Below are positions 9,184 to 17,904 of a stretch of 64,000 bases of DNA, in pieces. Below the pieces are notes generated by a model. It ran no database searches. It had not been told where the DNA came from and was given only the letters and a program-made list of their open reading frames with translations. Source of the stretch: Streptomyces sp. NBC_01283 (GTDB lineage: Bacteria > Actinomycetota > Actinomycetes > Streptomycetales > Streptomycetaceae); the NCBI RefSeq assembly GCF_041435335.1, contig NZ_CP108430.1, forward strand, positions 5,865,001 through 5,929,000. Reading direction: 5' to 3'. How positions within the stretch are numbered: position 1 is the stretch's first letter; each line of letters starts with the position of its first letter. Made by a program: the position numbers and the translations under genes.

Positions 9184-9520
9184 GTGCGCTCCTTCGGGGA
9201 CGGAAGCCGGGCCGGAGCCGGGTGAAGGAAACTTTCCGGAAGTCACGGATATCCCGAAGATTTCTGCCGGTCAAGGGATGTGGCGTCCACTGTGGAGGAG
9301 AGGGGCCGTCACCGGCGCTGTTGAAGGGGTTCGCACCGGTGACGGCATGCTGCCGGCCGCGGGCGGCAGAGAGGGTGGTCAGCGTTCGCAGCCAGCAGCG
9401 ATGCCGACACCGCCTCGCGGAGACTCACTTGGCAGCACGCCGGTTGGACGAGGGTTGCTCCGCCAGGGTTCCCGGTCGGAGGGCGATTTCAGGAAATGGT
9501 GCGGACGGGAATCCTGAGCT
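9184..9520 (-). promoter_or_regulatory. Upstream region of the GH3 gene (337 bases, no gene)
   Basis: This is the presumed promoter region of the GH3 enzyme and the tail of the LysR transcript. Within 50 bases of the start there is a small palindrome, GGAAA-C-TTTCC (9227-9237), overlapping a further TTCCGGAA. It may bind a sugar-responsive regulator, but I cannot match it to a known operator; it does not resemble the DasR site. Open reading frames in this stretch look like chance GC-rich frames. Confidence 0.3.
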
Positions 9521-10504
9521 TCAGGAAGCCCGCATCGCGGGCGCCGCGGCGGGTATCGCGGTCGCGTCATCGGGCGTCGCGGGTGCCGCGTCCGGCTTCG
9601 TCGGCGCCGCGTCGGACCAGTGGCCCCGCAGGGTCCGTACCGTCTCGGCGATCGCGGGGCGCCGCGACGCCCCGGCCCGCCACAGCGCGTACAGCCGCCG
9701 CACCGGCAGCGGATCGAGCCGCACGGTGACCGCGCCGGCCGGGATCGGCCCGCGGCCCAGGCGGGGGATGAGCGCGATGCCGAGCCCCGCCGCGACCAGC
9801 GCGACCAGGGTGGGGTTCTCCTCCGCGGTGTGCGCGATGTCCGGCTCGCAGCCCGCCTCCCGCAGGGTGCGGACCAGCCACTCGTGGCAGACGAGCCCCG
9901 GCGGCTGCGTGATCCACCGCTCGCCCTTCAGCTCCTCGCGGCGCACGGCACCGCGTCCCGCGAGCCAGTGCCCCGCGGGCACGACGAGATCGCAGTAGTC
10001 GTCGCCGATGACGGCCTGTTCGACGCCGGGCGGCGTGGGCAGCGGTGCGATGTCCCAGTCGTGCACGACCGCCATGTCCACCGCCCCCTTGGCCACCAGG
10101 TCGATGGAGAGATGCGGGTCGATCTCCGACATCCGGGCGTCGAGTGCGGGATGCCGGTGGGCGAGATCCGCGAGGGCGCCGGGCAGCAGGCCGCGCGCCG
10201 CCGAGGCGAACGCCGCGATGGTCAGACGCCCCGCGGGCAGCCCGCGCCGCTCCTCCAGTTCGGTCTCCGCGCGCTCCACGATCGCCATCAACTCCTGGGC
10301 GGTGGAGGCCAGGTGACGTGCTTCCTCGGTGAGCGCCACGCCCCTGCCCTGCCGTTCGAGGAGGGTGGTGCGCGTCTCGCGCTCCAGCTTGGCGATCTGC
10401 TGGGAAATGGCGGACGGGGTGTAGCCGAGCGCGGTGGCGGCGGCGCCGACGGTGCCGTGCACGGAGACCGCGTGCAGGGCGCGGAGCCGAGCGAGATCGA
10501 GCAC
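9521..10504 (-). CDS. LysR-family transcriptional regulator
   Basis: A 327-residue LysR regulator. Residues 1-60 form the winged helix-turn-helix (LRALHAVSVHGTVGAAATALGYTPSAISQQI). Residues about 90-290 are the periplasmic-binding-like effector domain, and the last 25 residues are a low-complexity Ala/Pro/Asp tail. It diverges from an EamA transporter over about 124 bases. That arrangement commonly means the regulator controls the transporter in response to a small exported or imported molecule. Effector unknown. The downstream neighbour on the same strand is the GH3 gene, more than 300 bases away, so it is probably a separate unit. Confidence 0.9.
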   Translation of the reverse strand: MLDLARLRALHAVSVHGTVGAAATALGYTPSAISQQIAKLERETRTTLLERQGRGVALTEEARHLASTAQELMAIVERAETELEERRGLPAGRLTIAAFASAARGLLPGALADLAHRHPALDARMSEIDPHLSIDLVAKGAVDMAVVHDWDIAPLPTPPGVEQAVIGDDYCDLVVPAGHWLAGRGAVRREELKGERWITQPPGLVCHEWLVRTLREAGCEPDIAHTAEENPTLVALVAAGLGIALIPRLGRGPIPAGAVTVRLDPLPVRRLYALWRAGASRRPAIAETVRTLRGHWSDAAPTKPDAAPATPDDATAIPAAAPAMRAS

Positions 10505-10628
10505 GGGAAGCCCTCCCCATTCGTCGGCGGTGCCTCTCGGCAGCCGCCCGACCAGTTAGCGTTGCTTCATCCCATCATGCAGATATCCGCGCTGGTCCTA
10601 CATGGTCCGGGCGGGTGATCCTCGACGC

Positions 10629-11627
10629 ATGCGACCCGCACATGTCCTCCTGGCCGTCCTCGTCGCCGCCGTCTGGGGCGTCAATTTCGTCGTCATCGAG
10701 GTGGGCCTCGACCACTTCCCGCCGCTGCTCTTCTCCGCCCTGCGCTTCCTGGTGGCGGCGCTGCCCGCGGTCTTCTTCGTGGGGCCGCCGAAGGTCGCCT
10801 GGAAGTGGGTCGTGGGGGTCGGGCTCGTCCTGGGGGTCGCCAAGTTCGGGCTGCTGTTCATCGGCATGGACGCGGGGATGCCGGCCGGGACGTCCTCCCT
10901 GGTCCTCCAGATCCAGGCGGTGTTCACGGCGCTCTTCGCCTTCGTGACCCTCGGTGAACGGCCCGGCCGCGTACGCCTGTTGGGCATGGTCATCGCGCTC
11001 GCGGGCATCGCCGTCGCGGCGGTCGACGAGGGCGAGTCGGGGCCGCTCACGGCCTTCGCGCTGCTGATCGGCGCCGCGGCCTGCTGGGGCGCGTCGAACG
11101 TCCTGACCCGCAAGGCGTCCCCGCCCGACGCGCTGAACTTCATGGTGTGGGTGAGCACGGTCCCGGTCCTGCCGCTGCTCGGGCTCTCGCTGCTCTTCGA
11201 GGGCCCGGCGGCGGACCGCGCCGCCCTGGGCTCCCTGGACTGGCAGGGCGCGGGCATCATCGTCTACGTCGCGTGGATCACGACGGTCTTCGGCTTCGGC
11301 GCCTGGGGCTATCTGCTGCGCCGCCACCCCGCGTCGACCGTCGCCCCCTTCTCGCTCCTGGTCCCGGTGTTCGGGATGTCCGCCGCCGGTCTCGTCCTGG
11401 GCGAGTCGGTGAGCGCCCTGGGGTGGTGCGCGGCGGCGCTCCTGGTCGGCGGGGTGGGCCTGGCGTCCCTGGCCGGGGCCGGGCGGGGCGGGGTCAGGCG
11501 GGGCGGTTCAGGAGCCGTGACAGGAAGCCCCGTCCCTGGCCGAGGAGTTCGGGCAGCGGAGCCGCGTCCTCGTACCACCGCTTCTCGTACTCCCAGCACA
11601 GCCAGCCGTCCCGGTGCTCCCCGCTGA
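10629..11627 (+). CDS. EamA/DMT-family transporter
   Basis: A drug/metabolite-transporter family protein with ten predicted membrane helices in two EamA repeats (about residues 5-135 and 145-285). Family members export amino acids, purines or other metabolites. It diverges from a LysR gene, its likely controller. The ATG at 10629 directly begins the first helix, so it is preferred to one at 10602. After residue about 288 the helices end and a basic Gly/Arg/Ser/Thr tail of about 45 residues is read from the antisense of the next gene, overlapping it by 134 bases. A G-rich run near 11480-11495 precedes the tail; an alternative frame there stops at 11518, so an indel or extended stop is possible. 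Confidence 0.85.
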   Translation: MRPAHVLLAVLVAAVWGVNFVVIEVGLDHFPPLLFSALRFLVAALPAVFFVGPPKVAWKWVVGVGLVLGVAKFGLLFIGMDAGMPAGTSSLVLQIQAVFTALFAFVTLGERPGRVRLLGMVIALAGIAVAAVDEGESGPLTAFALLIGAAACWGASNVLTRKASPPDALNFMVWVSTVPVLPLLGLSLLFEGPAADRAALGSLDWQGAGIIVYVAWITTVFGFGAWGYLLRRHPASTVAPFSLLVPVFGMSAAGLVLGESVSALGWCAAALLVGGVGLASLAGAGRGGVRRGGSGAVTGSPVPGRGVRAAEPRPRTTASRTPSTASRPGAPR

Positions 11628-12297
11628 GCAGCACGTCCACTACCTCGGCGAGCGGCAGGACGCCCTCGCCGAGCCCCAGCGGCGTCGTGTCACCGTCCCC
11701 CGCGATGTCCTTCACCTGGACGTAGCCGAGGTACGGGGAGAGTGCCGCGTGGCTCTCTGCGGGGGACTCGCCGCCGAGCCAGGTGTGCATCACGTCCCAC
11801 AGGGCGCCCGCGTGCCGGTGGCCGACCGCGCCGAGCACGCGGGTCGCTGCGGCGCCCGTGCGGTGCGAGTCGTGGGTCTCCAGGAGGATGCGTACGCCGA
11901 AGTCCGCGGCGTGTTCGGCCGCGGTGCCGAGCCGTCGGGCCGCCGTCGCGTCGGCCTCCTCCGTGCTCTGCTCGGTGCCGCCGCCGGGGAAGACGCGGAT
12001 GAAGGGGGCGCCCAGGTCGCGGGCGAGGGTGAGCAGGGAACGTATGTCTTCGAGGACCGGTTCGTCGTCGCCCGGTTCGGCCACGCGCGCGTACCCGGAG
12101 ATTCCGAGGATCTCGATGCCCGCTTCCTTGAACTGGGCGGCCACATCGGCCCGTTCGGCGAGGTCGATCCCCGGGTGGACCGGCTCCTCGGGGTGCGCGC
12201 GCAGCTCGATGCCTTGATAGCCGTGGGTGGTTGCCAGGCTCAGCACGTCGGCCAGGGGGAGTCCGGGCACGCCGAGGGTGGAGAAGGCGAGTTTCAT
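11494..12297 (-). CDS. Sugar phosphate isomerase/epimerase-like TIM barrel
   Basis: A 267-residue protein of the xylose-isomerase-like TIM-barrel family (AP endonuclease 2 fold). It begins MKLAFSTLGVPGLPL, with the usual strand-1 motif, followed by GYQGIELR and barrel-end acidic/His metal ligands (LLETHDSH, LWDVMHTW, VQVKD, WEYEKRW). Family members isomerise or epimerise sugars and polyols, or dehydrate inosose; substrate not predictable. Its ATG overlaps the stop of the MarR-GNAT gene as ATGA, so it is translated from the same mRNA and probably under the same regulator. The 3' end overlaps the tail of the EamA gene on the other strand. No ribosome site of its own stands out, consistent with coupling. 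Confidence 0.85.
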   Translation of the reverse strand: MKLAFSTLGVPGLPLADVLSLATTHGYQGIELRAHPEEPVHPGIDLAERADVAAQFKEAGIEILGISGYARVAEPGDDEPVLEDIRSLLTLARDLGAPFIRVFPGGGTEQSTEEADATAARRLGTAAEHAADFGVRILLETHDSHRTGAAATRVLGAVGHRHAGALWDVMHTWLGGESPAESHAALSPYLGYVQVKDIAGDGDTTPLGLGEGVLPLAEVVDVLLSGEHRDGWLCWEYEKRWYEDAAPLPELLGQGRGFLSRLLNRPA

Positions 12298-13244
12298 GAC
12301 GCCGACCCTAGGTGCAGGTGCCAGTCCTGTCCCACCAGGTCGACGCCGAAGGAGCGGTGCGGCTTCTCGTCCACGAGGACGAATCCGTGCCGCTGGTAGA
12401 TGGTGCGGGCCGCGCCGAGGATGTCGTTGGTCCACAGGACCATCTCGCGGTACCCCACTCCGCGGGCGAACTCGATGCAGGCGCCGACGAGTTGATCGCC
12501 TATTCCGTGACCGCGCGCGTCCGGCTCGACGAGCAGGAGCCGCAGCCGGGCGGTCCCCGGCGCGTCGTCGCGCACGCACATCACGCAGCCCGCGGGCCGC
12601 CCGTCGAGCTCGGCGATCCACACCCGCTCCAGGTGCGGGTCGTGATCCTCCGCGAAGTCGGCGACGATCCGGGCGACAAGTCCCTCGTAGTCGGTGTTGA
12701 ACCCGAACTCGGCCGCGTACAGGGCGGCGTTGCGCTGCACGATCCACCCGAGGTCGCCCGGGGCCGGCTCGCGCAGGACGCAGCGCGAAGGAACCGCCCC
12801 GCTCCCGCCGCCGCTCAGGATCTCCCGCACGGTGCGCATCGCCTCCGCGAGGCGGGGCCGCTCGGCGGCCGGGACGTTCGAGAGCAGCGAGCCGACGGCC
12901 TCGCTGGACCGCTCGTCCAGCAGCCCGGCGGTCTCGCGCCCCCGCGCGGTGAGCGTGATGCGCTGGCGCCTCGGGTCGCGCTCGGAGGGCGCCCGCACGA
13001 CGATCCCGGCTTTCTCCAGCTTGCCGAGAAGACGGCTCAAGTACCCGGCATCCAGGCAGAGTTCACCGCGCAGATCGGCCGCGTCGAGATGACTGGCGTG
13101 GTTGAGCTCGTAGAGGACGCGGGCCTCGGTGAGGGTGTACGGGACGTACAGCTGGCGGCTGTAGTCGAGGGCGCCGATGAGGTTCGTGTAGAAGCGGTTG
13201 AACGCACGGATCTCATGGATGGGCGTATCGGTGGCGTGCGGCAC
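12294..13244 (-). CDS. MarR-family regulator fused to GNAT acetyltransferase
   Basis: A 316-residue two-domain protein. Residues about 1-145 are a MarR winged helix with the recognition region LCLDAGYLSRLLGKLEKAG and wing RDPRRQRI. Residues about 157-316 are a GNAT acetyltransferase with the acetyl-CoA loop ARGHGIGDQL and the C-terminal YQRHGFV strand. Family knowledge: MarR-GNAT fusions occur in several bacterial groups; the acetyl acceptor is usually unknown. A perfect 11-bp-arm palindrome 30 bases upstream is an obvious autoregulatory operator. The downstream isomerase starts in an ATGA overlap. The regulator may therefore sense a metabolite handled by the isomerase or acetylated by its own second domain. 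Confidence 0.9.
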   Translation of the reverse strand: MPHATDTPIHEIRAFNRFYTNLIGALDYSRQLYVPYTLTEARVLYELNHASHLDAADLRGELCLDAGYLSRLLGKLEKAGIVVRAPSERDPRRQRITLTARGRETAGLLDERSSEAVGSLLSNVPAAERPRLAEAMRTVREILSGGGSGAVPSRCVLREPAPGDLGWIVQRNAALYAAEFGFNTDYEGLVARIVADFAEDHDPHLERVWIAELDGRPAGCVMCVRDDAPGTARLRLLLVEPDARGHGIGDQLVGACIEFARGVGYREMVLWTNDILGAARTIYQRHGFVLVDEKPHRSFGVDLVGQDWHLHLGSAS

Positions 13245-13274
13245 AGGGAATCACTCCGGAGCGTCGGGCCGGTT

Positions 13275-13297
13275 TACCCTTGACTGAGTCAAGGGTA
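13275..13297. promoter_or_regulatory. MarR-type operator palindrome
   Basis: A 23-base perfect palindrome: arms TACCCTTGACT and AGTCAAGGGTA around one central G. It lies 30 bases upstream of the MarR-GNAT start. An arm core of TTGACT, AT-rich against a high-GC background, suits a MarR dimer and would overlap the gene's own promoter. Confidence 0.75.
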
Positions 13298-13394
13298 CGC
13301 CCGCGTCACCGCTGCCCGCCATGGATTGCTGGGGAGGATTTTTCCCGGCCGACGCCAGCCTCCTTCGTCCGGCGATGCCAACGACATCGAGGGC

Positions 13395-14477
13395 TCACCG
13401 ACACGGCGGCGCCGTGGACCCCCGCACCATCAGCTCCGCGGCGATCGTCGCCACGCCGCCGGGCGGTGCCTCCTCCGCGCCCGTGGCGAGGCGGCCCGCG
13501 CGGGCGCCCGCCTCGTGCAGGGGCAGGCGCACGGTCGTCAGGGCGGGGACGGCGTCCACCGAGAACGGCAGGTCGTCGAAGCCGGCCACCGAGATGTCCT
13601 CGGGGATGCGCAGGCCGCGCTCGCGCAGGGCGGCGGACGCGCCCAGGGCGACCGTGTCGTTGGCGGCCACGATCGCTGTCAAGTCCGGTGCGCGGCGCAG
13701 GAGTTCGAGGGTGGCCTCGTAGCCGGACCGGCGGGTGTAGGGGCCGTGGACGGTCAGCTCGTCCTGGTCGGTGTTCCCGGCGTTCCCGTTGCCCCCGGCG
13801 CCGGTCGTGGACGCCGCGAGCGCGTCACGGTGGCCTTCGAGCCGGTGCCGGGTGGTCGTCCGCTCCAGCGGTCCCGCCACGTACCCGATCCTGCGGTGCC
13901 CCAGCGTCAGCAGGTGCTCCGTGAGCCGCCGCCCGCCGTTGCGGTTGTCGAAGGTGAGGGTGGCCACCGCCGCGTCCGAGTCCTCAAGGGGCGGCCGTCC
14001 GCAGAGCACGATCCGGGTGCCCGCGTCCGCGAGGCGTGCCAGCTTCGCGGACATCGCGGCGGCGTGGGCGGGGTCCTCCAGGGCGCCGCCGGTCAGCACG
14101 ACGGCGGCGGCGCGCTGCCGCTGGAGCAGGGTCAGATACGTCAGCTCGCGCTCCGGGGAGCCCCCCGTGTTGCAGACCACGGCCATCCGCTCGCCCCCGG
14201 CGCGCCCGCCGGGCCCGCCGATCTCGGACTGGACGGCGCCCGCCATGATCCCGAAGAACGGGTCGGCGATGTCGTTCACGAGAATGCCGACCAGGTCGGA
14301 GGTGGCCGCGGCGAGCGAACTCGCGGGCCCGTTGAGGACGTAGTCGAGGTCGTTCACGGCCCGAAGGACACGCTCCCGGGTGGCAGCGGCCACCGGGTAG
14401 TTGCCGTTCAGCACGCGGGAGACGGTAGCGGGGGAGACCTGGGCGCGGGCCGCCACGTCCGCCAGGGTCACGGTCAT
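13395..14477 (-). CDS. LacI-family transcriptional regulator
   Basis: A 360-residue LacI-type repressor. Residues 1-50 carry the canonical helix-turn-helix and hinge ([22 protein letters not shown]), and the remainder is a periplasmic-binding-protein-like sugar sensor domain. It diverges from the oxidoreductase/DUF993/isomerase operon. A near-perfect 18-base palindrome centred on AAGCGCTT in the shared promoter region has the classical LacI-family CG-centred form. It therefore most likely represses that operon and itself until a sugar or cyclitol ligand binds. The ligand cannot be read from the sequence. Confidence 0.92.
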   Translation of the reverse strand: MTVTLADVAARAQVSPATVSRVLNGNYPVAAATRERVLRAVNDLDYVLNGPASSLAAATSDLVGILVNDIADPFFGIMAGAVQSEIGGPGGRAGGERMAVVCNTGGSPERELTYLTLLQRQRAAAVVLTGGALEDPAHAAAMSAKLARLADAGTRIVLCGRPPLEDSDAAVATLTFDNRNGGRRLTEHLLTLGHRRIGYVAGPLERTTTRHRLEGHRDALAASTTGAGGNGNAGNTDQDELTVHGPYTRRSGYEATLELLRRAPDLTAIVAANDTVALGASAALRERGLRIPEDISVAGFDDLPFSVDAVPALTTVRLPLHEAGARAGRLATGAEEAPPGGVATIAAELMVRGSTAPPCR

Positions 14478-14552
14478 CTCGTCGTCCTCCGGTCACGGCT
14501 CTGGTCCGAAGCCCTTGTCCGAACCTTGTGCGGCAGGCTAGCTTCTTCTTGG

Positions 14553-14570
14553 ATAGAAAGCGCTTGCTAT
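14553..14570. promoter_or_regulatory. LacI-type operator
   Basis: An 18-base palindrome with 16 of 18 bases symmetric: ATAG, then A-AAGCGCTT-G, then CTAT. The AAGCGCTT core is the centre of many LacI-family operators. A candidate promoter (TTGTGC, 17 bases, TTGGAT at 14526-14554) ends where the operator begins, so a bound repressor would cover the transcription start. The site includes the ATG at 14569, which is therefore unlikely to start the downstream gene. Confidence 0.7.
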
Positions 14571-14598
14571 GCGCTTACCTGCGTACGGAGGGACCCCT

Positions 14599-15765
14599 GT
14601 GACTCGCAAGACGGTGCGCATCGCCATGAACGGCGTGACGGGACGGATGGGCTACCGCCAGCACCTCGTCCGCTCCCTGCTCGCCCTGCGCGAGCAGGGC
14701 GGTCTCCCCCTGGGCGACGCGGAGGGCACGGTGCTGTGGCCGGAGCCGGTCCTGGTGGGCCGCAGAGAGCACGCACTGCGGGAGATCGCGGAGCGCCACG
14801 GACTTGACCCCGGGAAGGACGTCTCGACGAACCTGGACGCGGTCCTCGCCGACCCCGCCGTCGACATCTACTTCGACGCGCAGGTCACGTCCGCGCGCGA
14901 GGAAGCCATCAAACGGGCCATCGCCGCGGGCAAGCACATCTACACGGAGAAGCCGTCCGCGACCGGCCTCGCGGGAGCCCTCGAACTGGCCCGTCTTGCC
15001 CAGTCGGCCGGCATCAAGCACGGCGTGGTCCAGGACAAGCTCTTTCTGCCGGGCCTGCTGAAGCTGAAGCGCCTCATCGACGGCGGCTTCTTCGGCAAGA
15101 TCCTGTCCGTCCGGGGCGAGTTCGGCTACTGGGTCTTCGAGGGCGACTGGCAGAGCGCCCAGCGCCCCTCCTGGAACTACCGCTCGGAGGACGGCGGCGG
15201 CATCGTCGTCGACATGTTCCCGCACTGGGAGTACGTCCTGCACGAGCTGTTCGGCCGCGTCCGCAGCGTCCAGGCGCTGGCCGCGACGCATGTGCCGCAG
15301 CGCTGGGACGAGCAGAACAAGCCCTACGACGCCACGGCGGACGACGCCGCGTACGGCATCTTCGAGCTCGAAGGCGGTGCGATCGCGCAGATCAACTCCT
15401 CCTGGACGGTCCGCGTGAACCGCGACGAGCTCGTCGAGTTCCAGGTGGACGGCACGGAGGGCTCGGCGGTGGCCGGCCTGCGCAACTGCCGCGTACAGCA
15501 CCGGAGCAACACCCCCAAGCCGGTCTGGAACCCGGACCTGCCCGCCACCCACTCCTTCCGTGACCAGTGGCAGGAGGTCCCCGACAACCAGGAGTTCGAC
15601 AACGGCTTCAAGGCACAGTGGGAGCTGTTCCTGAGGCACGTGTACGCGGACGCGCCCTACCACTGGGACCTGCACGCGGGCGCGCGCGGCGTGCAGCTCG
15701 CCGAACTGGGTCTGAAGTCCTCCGCCGAGGGCCGCCGCATCGAGGTCCCGGAGATCACCCAGTGA
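14599..15765 (+). CDS. Gfo/Idh/MocA-family NAD(P)-dependent oxidoreductase
   Basis: A 388-residue sugar or cyclitol dehydrogenase. The N-terminal Rossmann domain (RIAMNGVTGRMGYR, a GxxGxxG-type nucleotide loop) is followed by the family signature EKP in 'GKHIYTEKPSA' and a C-terminal alpha/beta substrate domain. Family members oxidise or reduce sugars such as glucose, inositol or rhizopine derivatives. The GTG start has GGAGGG 6 bases upstream; an ATG at 14569 lies in the operator and is rejected. First gene of a three-gene operon with GTGA overlaps, under the divergent LacI regulator. Probably one step of a sugar-catabolic pathway whose next steps are the DUF993 and TIM-barrel proteins. Confidence 0.88.
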   Translation: MTRKTVRIAMNGVTGRMGYRQHLVRSLLALREQGGLPLGDAEGTVLWPEPVLVGRREHALREIAERHGLDPGKDVSTNLDAVLADPAVDIYFDAQVTSAREEAIKRAIAAGKHIYTEKPSATGLAGALELARLAQSAGIKHGVVQDKLFLPGLLKLKRLIDGGFFGKILSVRGEFGYWVFEGDWQSAQRPSWNYRSEDGGGIVVDMFPHWEYVLHELFGRVRSVQALAATHVPQRWDEQNKPYDATADDAAYGIFELEGGAIAQINSSWTVRVNRDELVEFQVDGTEGSAVAGLRNCRVQHRSNTPKPVWNPDLPATHSFRDQWQEVPDNQEFDNGFKAQWELFLRHVYADAPYHWDLHAGARGVQLAELGLKSSAEGRRIEVPEITQ

Positions 15766-16919
15766 CGCTGCTGCTGCCGCGCGTGGACGGCACCACGTAC
15801 GCGTACGAACCCCGCCCGGCGCCCGTGGAGGCGGCGGCCGGAGGCTCCGCCCTCACCTCCCGCACGGTCTTCTCGGCGGCACACGTGGTGGCGGACCCCC
15901 GCGCCGACGTGTCCCCGGACTCCCCGGCGGCCGTCGACTGGGACGCGACCCTCGCCTTCCGCCGCCATCTGTGGGCGCAGGGCCTGGGGGTCGCCGAGGC
16001 GATGGACACCGCGCAGCGGGGGATGGGCCTCGACTGGAAGGGCGCGGCGGAACTGATCACGCGGTCCGCCGCCGAGGCGAAGTCGGTGGACGGTGCGATC
16101 GCCTGCGGCGTGGGCACGGACCAGCTGACAGGACCCGCGGACCTGCCGGCGGTCCGCGCCGCCTACGAGGAGCAGCTCGCGCTTGTCGAGTCGACCGGCG
16201 CCCAGGTGATCCTGATGGCGTCCCGGGCCCTCGCGGCGGCGGCGACGTCACCGGACGACTATCTGGAGACGTACGGCCACCTTCTGCGGCAGGCGAGCGA
16301 GCCGGTGATCCTGCACTGGCTCGGCCCGATGTTCGACCCGGCGCTCACCGGCTACTGGGGCAGCGAGGACCTGGACGCGGCGACCGACACCTTCCTGGAG
16401 GTCATCGCCGGGCACCCCGACAAGGTCGACGGCATCAAGATCTCCCTCCTAGACCCGGGGCGCGAGATCGCGCTGCGCCGCCGCCTCCCGGACGGCGTGC
16501 GCTGCTACACGGGGGACGACTTCAACTACCCCGAGCTGATCGCGGGCGACGAACAGGGCTTCAGCCATGCCCTGCTGGGGATCTTCGACCCCTTGGCCCC
16601 CTTGGCGGCACAGGCGGTACGCCTTCTCGACACCGGTGACGTGAAGGGGTTCCGCGCCTGCCTGGACCCCACGGTCGAACTGTCCCGCCATCTGTTCCAA
16701 CCGCCCACACGCTTCTACAAGACAGGAGTCGTGTTCCTGGCGTGGCTGGCGGGCCACCAGAGCCACTTCACGATGGTGGGCGGCCTCCAGTCGGCACGTT
16801 CGCTGCCGCACCTGGTGCACGCCTACGAACTGGCGGACGCCCTGGGCCTCTTCCCGGACCCGCTCCTGGCCGAGTCCCGCATGAAGTCCCTTCTCACCAC
16901 GTACGGAGTCCAGCAGTGA
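15762..16919 (+). CDS. DUF993 family, dihydrodipicolinate-synthase-like protein
   Basis: A 385-residue protein of the DUF993 family, a TIM-barrel group distantly like dihydrodipicolinate synthase and other class I aldolases. Visible blocks include IACGVGTDQL, VILMASRALA, VILHWLGPMFDP, DKVDGIKISL and CYTGDDFNYP. The DGIKISL segment carries a Lys where class I aldolases have their Schiff-base Lys. The GTG start overlaps the stop of the oxidoreductase (GTGA), so translation is coupled. By context it should cleave or rearrange the product of the oxidoreductase. The reaction has not, to my knowledge, been settled for the family. Confidence 0.85.
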   Translation: MTLLLPRVDGTTYAYEPRPAPVEAAAGGSALTSRTVFSAAHVVADPRADVSPDSPAAVDWDATLAFRRHLWAQGLGVAEAMDTAQRGMGLDWKGAAELITRSAAEAKSVDGAIACGVGTDQLTGPADLPAVRAAYEEQLALVESTGAQVILMASRALAAAATSPDDYLETYGHLLRQASEPVILHWLGPMFDPALTGYWGSEDLDAATDTFLEVIAGHPDKVDGIKISLLDPGREIALRRRLPDGVRCYTGDDFNYPELIAGDEQGFSHALLGIFDPLAPLAAQAVRLLDTGDVKGFRACLDPTVELSRHLFQPPTRFYKTGVVFLAWLAGHQSHFTMVGGLQSARSLPHLVHAYELADALGLFPDPLLAESRMKSLLTTYGVQQ

Positions 16920-17749
16920 GCGAGGCCTTGGCGCGGTTCTCCATCAACCAGATGACGGTCAAGCAGCTGTCGTTGCCGGAGCTTGTCTCCGCGTGCACGG
17001 ACCTGGGGGTCCCCGGGGTGGGCCTCTGGCGGGAGCCGGTACAGGCCTACGGCCTGGAGGAGACCGCCAAACTGGTGCGCGACGCGGGCCTGTCCGTCAC
17101 GACGCTCTGCCGTGGTGGCTTCCTCACGGCGATCGAGCCGCACGCGCGCGTGGCGGCCGTCGACGACAACAGGGCGGCGATCGACGAGGCGGCGACCCTC
17201 GGCACGGACACGCTGGTGCTGGTCTCCGGCGGGCTGCCCGCCGGCAGCAAGGACCTGCACGGGGCGCGCGCCCGTATCGCCGACGCGCTCGGTGAACTCG
17301 CCCCCTACGCCGCCTCGCGGGGCATCCGCCTTGCCATCGAGCCCCTCCACCCCATGTTCGCGTCGGACCGCTGCGTGGTCTCCACGCTGGCCCAGGCCCT
17401 CGACCTGGCGGAGCTGTTTCCCGCCGCGGAGGTCGGGGTCTGCGTGGACACGTACCACGTGTGGTGGGACGACCGGGCGCCCGCGCAGATCGCCCGCGCG
17501 GGGCGGGCGGGCCGTCTCCACGCGTTCCAACTGGCCGACTGGGTCACGCCGTTGCCCGAAGGCGTCCTGAACGGCCGCGGCCAGCTCGGCGAGGGCTCGG
17601 TCGACCTGCGCTCCTGGCGGGCGCTGGTGGAGGAGGCGGGCTACGGGGGCCCCATCGAGGTGGAACTCTTCAACGAAACCCTGTGGTCCCACCCAGGCAA
17701 GGACCTCCTAAAAGCAACAACCACCGCCTACGTCAGCCACGCCTGCTGA
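16916..17749 (+). CDS. Sugar phosphate isomerase/epimerase-like TIM barrel
   Basis: A 277-residue xylose-isomerase-like TIM barrel. Visible barrel-end metal-site candidates are IEPLHPM, CVDTYHVWWD, HAFQLADW and IEVELFNE, the Glu, Asp, His and Glu ligands typical of the family. It begins with a GTG that overlaps the stop of DUF993 (GTGA), making it the third translationally coupled gene of the LacI-controlled operon. It likely isomerises a ketose or cyclitol intermediate. Substrate unknown. A GC-rich terminator hairpin follows 9 bases after the stop. Confidence 0.88.
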   Translation: MSEALARFSINQMTVKQLSLPELVSACTDLGVPGVGLWREPVQAYGLEETAKLVRDAGLSVTTLCRGGFLTAIEPHARVAAVDDNRAAIDEAATLGTDTLVLVSGGLPAGSKDLHGARARIADALGELAPYAASRGIRLAIEPLHPMFASDRCVVSTLAQALDLAELFPAAEVGVCVDTYHVWWDDRAPAQIARAGRAGRLHAFQLADWVTPLPEGVLNGRGQLGEGSVDLRSWRALVEEAGYGGPIEVELFNETLWSHPGKDLLKATTTAYVSHAC

Positions 17750-17757
17750 CCCCCACC

Positions 17758-17784
17758 CCCTGCCGGGGCGGGCCCCCGGCAGGG
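17758..17784 (+). terminator. Terminator of the LacI-controlled operon
   Basis: A perfect 11-bp stem CCCTGCCGGGG/CCCCGGCAGGG with a 5-base loop, 9 bases after the last gene of the operon. No T-run. The rest of the gap to 18105 holds no gene that I can support. Confidence 0.7.
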
Positions 17785-17904
17785 CGGGGCACCCCGCACC
17801 CACTCCCTGAACGAACAAGCCTTTCCCACCCACCCGATTGCCCGGCAGTGCCATCGATCAGCCAACGATGGGCCGCAGTCGGCGACGCTCGCGAGGGGAC
17901 GTGG

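Noticed and set aside
9512..9526. TCCTGA/TCAGGA inverted repeat over the LysR stop codon
   Set aside because: Short arms and part coding; likely chance.
14569..14598. ATG at 14569 as start of the oxidoreductase
   Set aside because: It lies in the LacI palindrome and has no ribosome site; GTG at 14599 has GGAGGG at ideal spacing.
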